DNA from: Candidatus Sigynarchaeota archaeon
GTDB lineage: Archaea; Asgardarchaeota; Lokiarchaeia; Sigynarchaeales; Sigynarchaeaceae
NCBI GenBank assembly: GCA_030587525.1
Contig: JAUQYW010000102.1
Location: 1 to 16,903, forward strand
Direction of reading: 5' to 3'
DNA length: 16,903 bases
The notes under the pieces are model-generated. The model ran no database searches. It was not told the origin of the DNA and saw nothing but the letters and a program-made list of their open reading frames with translations. Shown piece after piece: positions 7,574 through 14,529 of this stretch. Positions within the stretch are counted from its first letter, which is position 1; every line of letters starts with the position of its first letter. Made by a program: the position numbers and the translations under genes.

Positions 7574-7628
7574 TAGTACATGGTGATATTAAGATACGCG
7601 CGCCTATAGTACATGGTGATATTAAGAT
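7574..7628 (+). repeat. Tandem 22-bp repeat duplicating the ribosome-binding region
   Basis: Bases 7574-7595 and 7607-7628 are identical (22 bp, start to start 33 bp), beginning TAGTACATGG and ending ATTAAGAT. The second copy carries the SD GGTGAT (7615-7620) and the first two bases of the deacetylase ATG. In the first copy the same site continues ATA, so it has the SD but no start codon. Confidence 0.93.
7615..7620 (+). promoter_or_regulatory. Shine-Dalgarno site GGTGAT for the deacetylase gene
   Basis: GGTGAT matches the archaeal anti-SD (16S end AUCACCUCC) and lies 6 nt before the ATG at 7627. This fixes that start. An identical upstream copy at 7582-7587 has no start codon after it. Confidence 0.8.
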
Positions 7629-8382
7629 GAGCGAGACTCCTTACTACGTGAAAAATGATGGCGTGAAGGTGCCCATCGTCGTTCCCAAAAAGATCCTTGT
7701 CTTCGCCCCGCATCCAGATGACGAGCTCATTAGTTGCGGTGGAACGATCTTGAAATATTCCGCGTTCGGTTCTGAGGTTGTCGTGGTGTTGATGACCCAA
7801 GGACTTGGTGGCTACACGAAAGAACAAGATCGGGATGCAATTGCCAAGGTGCGCGAGCAAGAGTACAAGAATGCCGTGAAAAGCCTCCACATCGACGAGT
7901 TCGTGAATTTAAAATGGGATGAGGTCGAGATCAAGCGTGACACGGTCAAGATCGTGACGAATATCATCCGTGATCAACAACCCGACTTGATCTTTTCACC
8001 ACACCCGACCGATACGCACCGGTCGCACCGGAACACCGCGGAGCTCGTGAAAGAATCCGTGTACCATGCGGTGCATGGAAAGGCGTATGGCGGCCATGAG
8101 AAGAACGTGCTACCCAAGGGAATGTACTGCTACGAATCACCTTCATGCAAATTTTCTTATGTCGATGCTGATGTGTTTTGCGTCGTTGATATCACGCCGT
8201 ACTGGCAGGAAAAGGTCGACACCTTCAACAAGGTTTATGCATCACAAGGCGAAGTGCTCGAACGCACCATGACTTGGGCCGAGAAAACCGCGAAGCTGCG
8301 CGGCGAGGAAAATTTCTTCGAATTTGGCGAGGCATTCATTCCTCAAACCGAATATGTTCCGTTATCAATCCTCATCTTGTAA
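7627..8382 (+). CDS. PIG-L/LmbE-type zinc-dependent deacetylase
   Basis: 251 residues of the PIG-L/LmbE family, which removes N-acetyl groups from GlcNAc-type or related sugar conjugates using one zinc ion. The hallmark APHPDDE is at residues 27-33 (H29 and D32 as metal ligands, D31 as general base). The second motif, SPHPTDTHRSH (124-134), supplies the third ligand, probably H134. The strand LVFAPHP and the following Rossmann-like pattern fit the fold. There is no signal peptide, so it is cytoplasmic. Full length for the family. It is the first gene of a two-gene operon and 22 bp ahead of the nucleotide pyrophosphatase gene. The actual substrate (GlcNAc-lipid, thiol precursor or other) cannot be read from sequence. 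Confidence 0.9.
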   Translation: MSETPYYVKNDGVKVPIVVPKKILVFAPHPDDELISCGGTILKYSAFGSEVVVVLMTQGLGGYTKEQDRDAIAKVREQEYKNAVKSLHIDEFVNLKWDEVEIKRDTVKIVTNIIRDQQPDLIFSPHPTDTHRSHRNTAELVKESVYHAVHGKAYGGHEKNVLPKGMYCYESPSCKFSYVDADVFCVVDITPYWQEKVDTFNKVYASQGEVLERTMTWAEKTAKLRGEENFFEFGEAFIPQTEYVPLSILIL

Positions 8383-8390
8383 TGAAATCG

Positions 8391-8396
8391 AAGGAG
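8391..8396 (+). promoter_or_regulatory. Shine-Dalgarno site AAGGAG for the pyrophosphatase gene
   Basis: AAGGAG sits 8 nt before the ATG at 8405 and decides that start over an in-frame upstream ATG at 8324, which lies inside the deacetylase gene. Confidence 0.8.
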
Positions 8397-8404
8397 TATT
8401 TGAA

Positions 8405-9007
8405 ATGCCATTTGAAATCTTTTTTGCGACCGGCAATAAAAACAAGTTCGATGAAGCAAAGCTGTATCTAGAGAGAAATATCCGTGGCCTTATCTTGAAA
8501 CAACTCACGGGAGACTTTCCCGAGATCCAGGCCGGCACGCTCGAAGAAGTTGCCCGTTTCAAGATTCTCGCGGCGACAAAGCAATGCACCGGAAATATTT
8601 TCATGGAAGATGCCGGCCTCTTTATCCCCGTGCTGAACGGTTTCCCGGGCGTGTATTCATCGCAAGTGAAAAAAATGCTCGATTGCAAAGGCATCTTGAA
8701 GCTTATGGAAGAGTACAAGTCATTGGATAAAAGAGAAGCATATTTCGAGGCTTGTGATTGCCTCTTTATGCCCGCATCCAATGAGTTCAAGACTTTTTCT
8801 GGTCGGATCGACGGCACCATCGCGTTCGAGGAGCGAGGGAAGAATGGTTTTGGCTTCGACCCAATATTCGTCGCAAATGAGCCCCGTGGCAATAAGAAGA
8901 CGTTTGCCGAAATGACCAACGAGGACAAGATCCAGATCTCGCACAGGTCAAGGGCACTACAAAAATTGAAGGATTTCATTGTCCAGCAGCGAAAATTGCC
9001 AGCATAG
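8405..9007 (+). CDS. XTP/dITP pyrophosphatase, RdgB/HAM1 family
   Basis: 200 residues, the normal length of the HAM1/RdgB (Maf-ITPase fold) house-cleaning enzymes, which hydrolyse dITP, ITP and XTP to the monophosphate and pyrophosphate and so keep deaminated purines out of nucleic acids. Visible hallmarks are FFATGNKNKFDEA at the N-terminus (phosphate binding), MEDAGLFI with D69 as the likely base, NGFPGVYSS (79-86), GFGFDPIF (148-155) and SHRSRAL (179-185). It starts at ATG 8405, marked by the SD AAGGAG, 22 bp after the deacetylase stop, so the two are probably co-transcribed. It is cytoplasmic. The next gene is convergent, 17 bp away. Confidence 0.94.
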   Translation: MPFEIFFATGNKNKFDEAKLYLERNIRGLILKQLTGDFPEIQAGTLEEVARFKILAATKQCTGNIFMEDAGLFIPVLNGFPGVYSSQVKKMLDCKGILKLMEEYKSLDKREAYFEACDCLFMPASNEFKTFSGRIDGTIAFEERGKNGFGFDPIFVANEPRGNKKTFAEMTNEDKIQISHRSRALQKLKDFIVQQRKLPA

Positions 9008-9024
9008 AATGGTTCGTGCGACAA

Positions 9025-10557
9025 TCACGGGCGACGCGGGGGAAGCGCTTCCCTGGCCGACGCAGGAAGTGCTTGCAAATATGCTGATTTCACGATCTTG
9101 ATCAACGCATCAAGGGATTCTTCTTTTTTATTCGATTGCATCAATTTTGTGCATATTTTCTCGCATGCCCACCATGCACTCACTCGACCCGGCGTTGGAA
9201 AGACCATATCCGAAGGAAGGTTCACCGGGAACTTGCTAACAATGTCAAGAGGCACCGAAATGATGAACATAGAGACGGCAGCGGCTTTTGCTTTCTCACG
9301 CGGGCTGAGATAGTACATCGCTTGTTTCTCGTATGCGTAGACGATGTCCATGTTGCATTCTAGGCGCAGCTGATGTCGCCAGTCATATTTCATAAGCTCG
9401 TCCATGATGAGCATAACCTGCTCCGGTTCCGATACTGATAGCTTGAGTAATCCCTCTGCGCCTTTTGACAAGACCATGGCATCCAGAAACGTGGGATTCA
9501 TCAAAGCAAACCCGAGGATATCGATGCCCCGGCGCCCGAACGTGCCGGTCAACTCGATGAATTTCGGGAGACCCTCGGCGTATCCCTTGGCTAGCGAAGG
9601 TCCTTTGGAAATCATAAACTCAGCGATTTTCTGGTAAACCTCCGCGCCATAGCCATACTCTTTCAACTTTGCAAACACTTCTTTCGGCCCTTCGAGCAAC
9701 GTTTTCTGGATCGTCATAGCTTCGTTCTGCCGGAAATGCTCTTCAGTTTTGGCAATCGCTTCCTTGAGCGTGTACCCTAAGTTGATGTGATAAAACGATG
9801 TCAACGCCTTGAATGCACCGATGAACTCTTTCTTGTGACGGCTCGTGGAACGCAAAATGGTCTGCTTGGTATCTTTTGTCGTCTGGAGAATGAGCGTGGC
9901 AATGAAGGGCGTGACCTTGTGCACGGTCGTCAAGTAATCAGCAGCAGACATATTATTATTTTTCAAAAAGATTTGCTCGTAGTCATTGACCATCTCGCCA
10001 AGTTGCTTGGCTATCGTGACCTCGTCACACGCACTTCGCTGTCCCGACAAGTATTGGAAGATGCGCACGCCGAGGACGATCGATGCTTCCGATATAATTC
10101 GTCCAAGGCGCTTGTCCCTGCTCTTGTAAGAGTCACTTGCAAAGAGAATGTTCAAATTGCTATCAAAATCGCCGCACGCGTGGATCTCGATCGCGAAAGC
10201 ACCTGCTTCCTTTGGAATCAAGGTACCCTCTAATTCACGATTTACATGCGTCAATTCGTGCAGCAGTGTTGCGTAATCACCGGGTCGAATCAAGACCTCG
10301 TACGTGAGCTTGCTCGCGAGGCCGAGAAACGACGCATCACCGGCGCTCCGCATATTCGAACCGACTTCCCGGATCCGGTCAGCGAGCTCGTCGATGTTCG
10401 GGAAAAACTCGTCGATGCCGAGATAGTTTACCCAAGACTTGACACGTTTCAAGAAGTCGATTTCTGGTTTCTTGACATAGAAGTTTTCCCCGACGACGTT
10501 GTCCGCCAAGCCTCTTTTTCGGTCATAAGGTGCGATATCCTTTCTTGGATTAGCCAT
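9025..10557 (-). CDS. Putative zincin metallopeptidase-like protein (HELTH motif)
   Basis: 510 residues, not from a family I recognise. Residues 97-104 read ATLLHELTH, an HExxH zinc-protease motif (H100, E101, H104). E117 or E124 in IPKEAGAFAIE could be the third ligand, at the distance typical of gluzincins. The remaining ~380 residues are mostly amphipathic helices with no clear repeat, including FIELTGTFGRRGIDILGFAL and PEQVMLIMDELMKYDW. There is no signal peptide or secure membrane segment, so it is probably cytoplasmic. Proteolysis is an inference from one motif and its spacing. The ATG at 10557 is preceded by a strong SD, GGAGG, at 14 nt, longer than usual; no nearer start codon exists. 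Third of three minus-strand genes, 88 bp behind the GNAT gene. Confidence 0.6.
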   Translation of the reverse strand: MANPRKDIAPYDRKRGLADNVVGENFYVKKPEIDFLKRVKSWVNYLGIDEFFPNIDELADRIREVGSNMRSAGDASFLGLASKLTYEVLIRPGDYATLLHELTHVNRELEGTLIPKEAGAFAIEIHACGDFDSNLNILFASDSYKSRDKRLGRIISEASIVLGVRIFQYLSGQRSACDEVTIAKQLGEMVNDYEQIFLKNNNMSAADYLTTVHKVTPFIATLILQTTKDTKQTILRSTSRHKKEFIGAFKALTSFYHINLGYTLKEAIAKTEEHFRQNEAMTIQKTLLEGPKEVFAKLKEYGYGAEVYQKIAEFMISKGPSLAKGYAEGLPKFIELTGTFGRRGIDILGFALMNPTFLDAMVLSKGAEGLLKLSVSEPEQVMLIMDELMKYDWRHQLRLECNMDIVYAYEKQAMYYLSPREKAKAAAVSMFIISVPLDIVSKFPVNLPSDMVFPTPGRVSAWWACEKICTKLMQSNKKEESLDALIKIVKSAYLQALPASAREALPPRRP

Positions 10558-10571
10558 GGTGGTGGGATTTT

Positions 10572-10576
10572 CCTCC
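10572..10576 (-). promoter_or_regulatory. Shine-Dalgarno GGAGG for the HELTH protein gene
   Basis: On the minus strand AAAGGAGGAAAA lies upstream of the ATG at 10557. GGAGG is a near-perfect anti-SD match, but the gap to the ATG is 14 nt, and no ATG, GTG or TTG lies between them. Confidence 0.6.
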
Positions 10577-10645
10577 TTTATCGAGATGGGTATGTTATTG
10601 AGATGTCACTAAAACAAAATAATCTTGTGCATTCCAGGCGATGCA

Positions 10646-11761
10646 TCACCGCCAATCAAAATAGAATTTCTCGATTTTATCGGGCAAGGGAATGTTGTCG
10701 ATGAATGAATAGAACCGCACGATCAATTCTTTCGGATAAAAGATAAACCTGGCTTTTTTCAAGGGTGCCGGGTCGAAATACGGGATGTACGGGGACTGCA
10801 GTCCGATCCATCCGCGTTCTTTCGATGTCTGGGCCAAATAATTGCACAAATCCACGGCATCGCTTGTCTTCAAGCGATAGGTATGCACCATATCGAGCCA
10901 GCCAAATGGGTGATGCTTCTCAAATCCGGCGATTATGAATTCCCACGCGATAATGAATCCATCCGGCTTTCCATCGGTATCTTCGTGGACAACACAGTTC
11001 ACGCCGGATTGGTTGAGAAACCATGCAAAATCTTCTTTCTCGCGCGTGAAGGAAACTTGGTTATGCGTGCGGTGATCATCCAGCAATTCAAACATGCGGT
11101 CCGTGTCCGAAGGTTTGTATTTGCGGACGCGGGGATTGTTCATGCGAGGCACGCCTTGAAACAAACGCAAAGCCAACTTTTCGTACCACTTTGTCTTGAC
11201 TACGTCTGACATCTTCTTGACATCGAAGACCCGGATGATAAACTTTTTAATCCGAATGGCTTCGCGGCTGTGCATTTCTACTTCACGGAGCATGGCAACC
11301 GAGGTGTCGATGCCGTGTGCTTCAGGTTCAAATATCCCGAAACCGCCATCAAAGCCGAGTTCTTTTCCCGCTTTTAGCATTTCGAAGCTCATGCGAAGGG
11401 CGAGATTCTTGCGGCGATGGTTAGGATGAACCGCTAACGTGCCTGGAACGCCAGTCTTGTACGTCTTCCCGTTCACGTAAATTGGGCGGGGATTGCCTCC
11501 CACGAATCCCACGATCTCGCCCGTCGGTTTATGCACTGCCCGGATGAAAAGATTTTTCGGTATCGATGGAGAACCGAAAAAAATGTTAAAGGTTTGCTCC
11601 GTGAAGGAAATGGTGCCCCCTTGTTCCGGATCATTGGTCAAGTATGACGCTTGAATGACATCGACCAATTTTTTTATATCTTTCTTGTCGAGCGTGAACC
11701 GCTCTACCAAGTATTCATCTTCTGCATGTTCACCCACGGGATTCTCCCCTTGCACGATCAT
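10646..11761 (-). CDS. Tandem GNAT acyltransferase with an N-myristoyltransferase-like layout
   Basis: 371 residues with two GNAT-like halves. In the first, EIVGFVGGNPRPIYVNGK is the central strand pair, and GTLAVHPNHRRKNLALRMS (107-125) is the acyl-CoA pyrophosphate loop (V.P..R.K..A). The second half starts at RVRKYKPSDTDRMFELLDD (~211-229) and includes VSFTREKEDFAWFLN and VVHEDTDGKPDGFI. The order and character of these blocks recall eukaryotic glycylpeptide N-myristoyltransferase (LVGFIS.IP, NFLCVHKKLRSKR.AP, then a second half with MKPEDV..VHELL, FTEEEVEHWL, VVEDPNGKITDF). This comparison is from memory, not an alignment. A plain two-domain acetyltransferase is the conservative reading. 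There is no SD at ATG 11761; an in-frame GTG at codon 9 lies 6 nt behind GGGGAG and could be the true start. Confidence 0.75.
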   Translation of the reverse strand: MIVQGENPVGEHAEDEYLVERFTLDKKDIKKLVDVIQASYLTNDPEQGGTISFTEQTFNIFFGSPSIPKNLFIRAVHKPTGEIVGFVGGNPRPIYVNGKTYKTGVPGTLAVHPNHRRKNLALRMSFEMLKAGKELGFDGGFGIFEPEAHGIDTSVAMLREVEMHSREAIRIKKFIIRVFDVKKMSDVVKTKWYEKLALRLFQGVPRMNNPRVRKYKPSDTDRMFELLDDHRTHNQVSFTREKEDFAWFLNQSGVNCVVHEDTDGKPDGFIIAWEFIIAGFEKHHPFGWLDMVHTYRLKTSDAVDLCNYLAQTSKERGWIGLQSPYIPYFDPAPLKKARFIFYPKELIVRFYSFIDNIPLPDKIEKFYFDWR

Positions 11762-11794
11762 TTACAACAACTTGATTAACAATCTATCGATTGC

Positions 11795-11804
11795 TCTAAA
11801 TAGA
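11795..11804 (-). promoter_or_regulatory. Possible TATA box for the GNAT gene
   Basis: CTATTTAGAG on the minus strand lies ~35-40 nt upstream of the ATG at 11761 and would give a leader of ~10 nt. The match to the archaeal consensus is modest. Confidence 0.3.
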
Positions 11805-11830
11805 TTCTTACCCGGATTGGCACTGGAAGG

Positions 11831-11850
11831 AAAAAGGGGAAAAGATAAAA
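11831..11850 (-). terminator. T-rich tracts after the membrane-hydrolase fusion gene
   Basis: Immediately after the stop codon at 11851 the minus strand reads three short T runs (T4, T4, T5) separated by a few bases, a common archaeal terminator form. Confidence 0.4.
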
Positions 11851-14421
11851 TTAGAAGCCTGGCAAGTGGGCGTGGAACGGGTTCACGAGCACGATGCCGT
11901 TTTCAAACTCGCGCTGGTAATACATACCTCCGAGCCCCGATTTTAACTGCATCTCTCCGAGCGCGTCGCCGAACTCCAACTCGAAATACTCCGGGTGGCT
12001 CTCGATCTCTTCCTTGGCGGTCTTTACAGCGTATCCGACTAGCCCCTCAGAAGGATAGAAGCCCGGCTGTGGTTGGAAGGCGAGACTCGTGCAGTTATTT
12101 GGCTTTGCCATTAGATAAGTGGCGATAGCATACTCGAGCCCCGGCGTATCGTCCTTCTTATACCATGCGGCCCAGATGTAGCTCTTGCCTTGTTCGGCAA
12201 GATTGCGGGCATTCTGCACGATCCCGGCCCAATCCATGGAATTGTCTCTGAACAGGTCGGCCGGGCGGTCATCGGTCCTTTGCCCGTAAGGGCCGCCCGA
12301 ACGGAAAGCTATCTCGCCCCAAACGCCATCCTGGTAAACTTGCGCCTCTGGCCAGAAAGCTTGCGTGATAACTTCCATTCCCGTCTTGTTGTCGAGGCGT
12401 TCGAGCCAATTATAGCATGCTTGGTGAACTTGACTAGCGGAAGTATAATCGCGTAAGGACTGGCCTTCATTATCCGCTTCTATATTTCCGTAACCGCTCC
12501 ACAAGATCTCGTCGATGGCAACGCCATCAGCATGATACTCAGCTGCTCGATTAGTATAGATCCACGCAAAGTAATCTGCCCATTCCATATTGCCAATATC
12601 CATATAGTGTGCATCGGTGTGCTCTCTCGACCGGCGCAATCCGAATGCCTCGCTGCCATTTGCGAGCTTGATCGTCCATTCGAGCATTGTTGTATTAAAG
12701 CCAACGGTTGGATAATGGGTGCCGCCCCAGGTCGGTCCGGTATTGTTGCTGCCCGTCGCTTCGAAAAGTGTGGTCCCGAAAGCCATATAGTAGAACTTGG
12801 CTCCCGAATTGAGGGCACGGATCGCGAGGATGTCGGCAGGCTGGACAAGATCACCGCAAAAGCCGAAGCTGAACACATCGTTGGTGCTTCCAATCCACTG
12901 GATCACGTCAGCCTTCGACATTAAGCTGTTGCTCCCGTTCGCGAAGCCGTAATAGTACCCGCCGAGACGGATGGATTTACCTGGTCTGATGCTCTCGCCG
13001 TGCGATGTCCCGTTGGGTGACGGCGAATAGAGTAGTATCTTAGCCGACTCAGCTGGTAGGTCGACGGCATCCACCGCGTTCCCATCAACATCATACATGG
13101 TCCTCCCCAAGGCTATGTAAACGACCGAGCCGGAGCTTATATAGAATAACGCCGAGAACGCGGGGATGAGTACCATCGCTGCCAGCAAAACGCCGGCCAC
13201 TTTTTTCTTCCTTTCAAGTGGAATCGATGCCGGGATCAACGCCCGGGGTTTTGATTGAACGGGCAAAATAGACCTCGTGCCGCGCTGCTTGAATACAATC
13301 AACATAAAAACCACGGCAGCGGCTGCAAGCACAAGATAGATGAACCACCATTTTTGTTCAGGTTCGTCGCGCAGCAACCAGAAAAACTCGCTGGCCAATC
13401 CAGATGCCAATATAATAAAAAACAAGATCCAGAATAACGCAAGGCCTTCCGAAGATTTCTTCGGCGATCTAGGCAACAAGTATGCTTTTCCCGCCGTGAT
13501 GCCGGTCATCAAGCCCATAAGAACGCCGGTTATCAAGACGTACCATACTTGCGTGGCAATCGATTGATCGTTCATAAAAAGAATTCCGGTAAACGCGACT
13601 GCGGGTAATATCAAGACCTGAACTATCCCCGACCTTCGTATTGTAATCAGCGCAACGACCACGCCGCCGGCAATGCCCAAGTATCCGAAAAGGCCATTAT
13701 TTCCCGCGTAAACAAAGGTGACTAACGAGAAAAGGAACGTCGTGCAAAATATCAAGATGAAGCTGGCAGTAACGTCCAATTTCACAGCGCGACCCAATTC
13801 CTTGCCTGAGCGCTGGTTCTCATCATCTATAACAGGTCGTGATTTTTCGTGCAACTTAAGCCAAGGAGCAATCAAGAACAGTGCGCATGCAACGAAAAAT
13901 AATACAGAATCAGACCCGAGCAACAACCTTAGAATCCCCGTGACAAGTGCAGGTGCACCGAAACCGATGCCTTGGAGGAGGCTATCGAGGACATTCGTGG
14001 CATTCACGCCGTGAACCGTCAAACCATTCTTATCCAGGATATCGAGATAGTTCGTAATGAATCCCCAGAGTAAAGCCATCGTTAATATGAATATATCCGG
14101 AATCGAATTCCGGTCGATGACAAACAAGTTGCTTAAGCCAGACAAGGCAAAAAACGCTGATGCCCCTATGCTCATAATGAGTAGGAGCGTTTCTCGGAGG
14201 CTTGGCTTGGCCTTAACTAGAAACAAGGAAATAAATGCCAAGGGGATAATACTCAAGGCAATAATGAGCGTAATGCCGCGAAGTCCGATATCCATCAACC
14301 GGATGACTGTCCAGGGGACAATAATCGCGAGATACATAGCGAGAGGGGAACTTTTCAAGCCCGTTAAGAATAATCTTACATAAGGCCTTTCTAAATCGTG
14401 TTTTTCATCCATAATCTGCAT
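11851..14421 (-). CDS. Multi-helix membrane protein fused to an extracellular glycoside-hydrolase-like domain
   Basis: 856 residues from ATG 14421 (residue numbers below count from an in-frame TTG one codon upstream). About 13 hydrophobic segments lie between residues 26 and 430, the first 12 arranged like a transporter (MFS-like), the last at ~408-429. With an inside N-terminus, residues 431-857 would be outside. That part looks like a TIM-barrel of the hypothetical glycosyl-hydrolase (GHL-type) families: VFSFGFCGDLV (517-527), GAKFYYMAFG (541-550), DIGNMEWADYFAWI (609-622), ADGVAIDEI (632-640), TQAFWPEA (687-694). D638 and E639 of DGVAIDE are candidate active-site acids. Seven NxS/T sequons (N471, N496, N560, N577, N589, N679, N777) support an outside position. 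The substrate and any transport role are unknown. The protein ends soon after GIVLVNP, a strand usually near the end of such domains. Confidence 0.72.
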   Translation of the reverse strand: MQIMDEKHDLERPYVRLFLTGLKSSPLAMYLAIIVPWTVIRLMDIGLRGITLIIALSIIPLAFISLFLVKAKPSLRETLLLIMSIGASAFFALSGLSNLFVIDRNSIPDIFILTMALLWGFITNYLDILDKNGLTVHGVNATNVLDSLLQGIGFGAPALVTGILRLLLGSDSVLFFVACALFLIAPWLKLHEKSRPVIDDENQRSGKELGRAVKLDVTASFILIFCTTFLFSLVTFVYAGNNGLFGYLGIAGGVVVALITIRRSGIVQVLILPAVAFTGILFMNDQSIATQVWYVLITGVLMGLMTGITAGKAYLLPRSPKKSSEGLALFWILFFIILASGLASEFFWLLRDEPEQKWWFIYLVLAAAAVVFMLIVFKQRGTRSILPVQSKPRALIPASIPLERKKKVAGVLLAAMVLIPAFSALFYISSGSVVYIALGRTMYDVDGNAVDAVDLPAESAKILLYSPSPNGTSHGESIRPGKSIRLGGYYYGFANGSNSLMSKADVIQWIGSTNDVFSFGFCGDLVQPADILAIRALNSGAKFYYMAFGTTLFEATGSNNTGPTWGGTHYPTVGFNTTMLEWTIKLANGSEAFGLRRSREHTDAHYMDIGNMEWADYFAWIYTNRAAEYHADGVAIDEILWSGYGNIEADNEGQSLRDYTSASQVHQACYNWLERLDNKTGMEVITQAFWPEAQVYQDGVWGEIAFRSGGPYGQRTDDRPADLFRDNSMDWAGIVQNARNLAEQGKSYIWAAWYKKDDTPGLEYAIATYLMAKPNNCTSLAFQPQPGFYPSEGLVGYAVKTAKEEIESHPEYFELEFGDALGEMQLKSGLGGMYYQREFENGIVLVNPFHAHLPGF

Positions 14422-14482
14422 CAAATCGTGTGTGAATCGTATCGATCAACATTTTGAGATGAATTTCCGGTTATCTCTTGGG

Positions 14483-14492
14483 TCTATAAAAT
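14483..14492 (+). promoter_or_regulatory. TATA box of the isomerase-like/PHP operon
   Basis: TCTATAAAAT is a good archaeal TATA box. Transcription about 25 nt downstream would start near 14512, giving a ~15-nt leader to ATG 14530 or ~50 nt to ATG 14566. It lies in the divergent gap between this operon and the membrane-hydrolase gene. Confidence 0.6.
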
Positions 14493-14529
14493 GATAGTCT
14501 GGTTTTAGAAAAACAAGATTATAGGTCGG

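Noticed and set aside
7574..7628. Attachment site or mobile-element direct repeat
   Set aside because: The copies are only 33 bp apart, enclose nothing, and no integrase or tRNA gene is near.
8365..9024. 219-residue minus-strand open frame opposite the pyrophosphatase gene
   Set aside because: The plus strand has an SD and all HAM1 motifs; the antisense translation is low-complexity and unlike any family.
11762..11860. Frameshift or truncation at the end of the membrane-hydrolase gene
   Set aside because: The stop is followed by T-rich terminator-like sequence, and no continuation of the domain is visible in any frame downstream.
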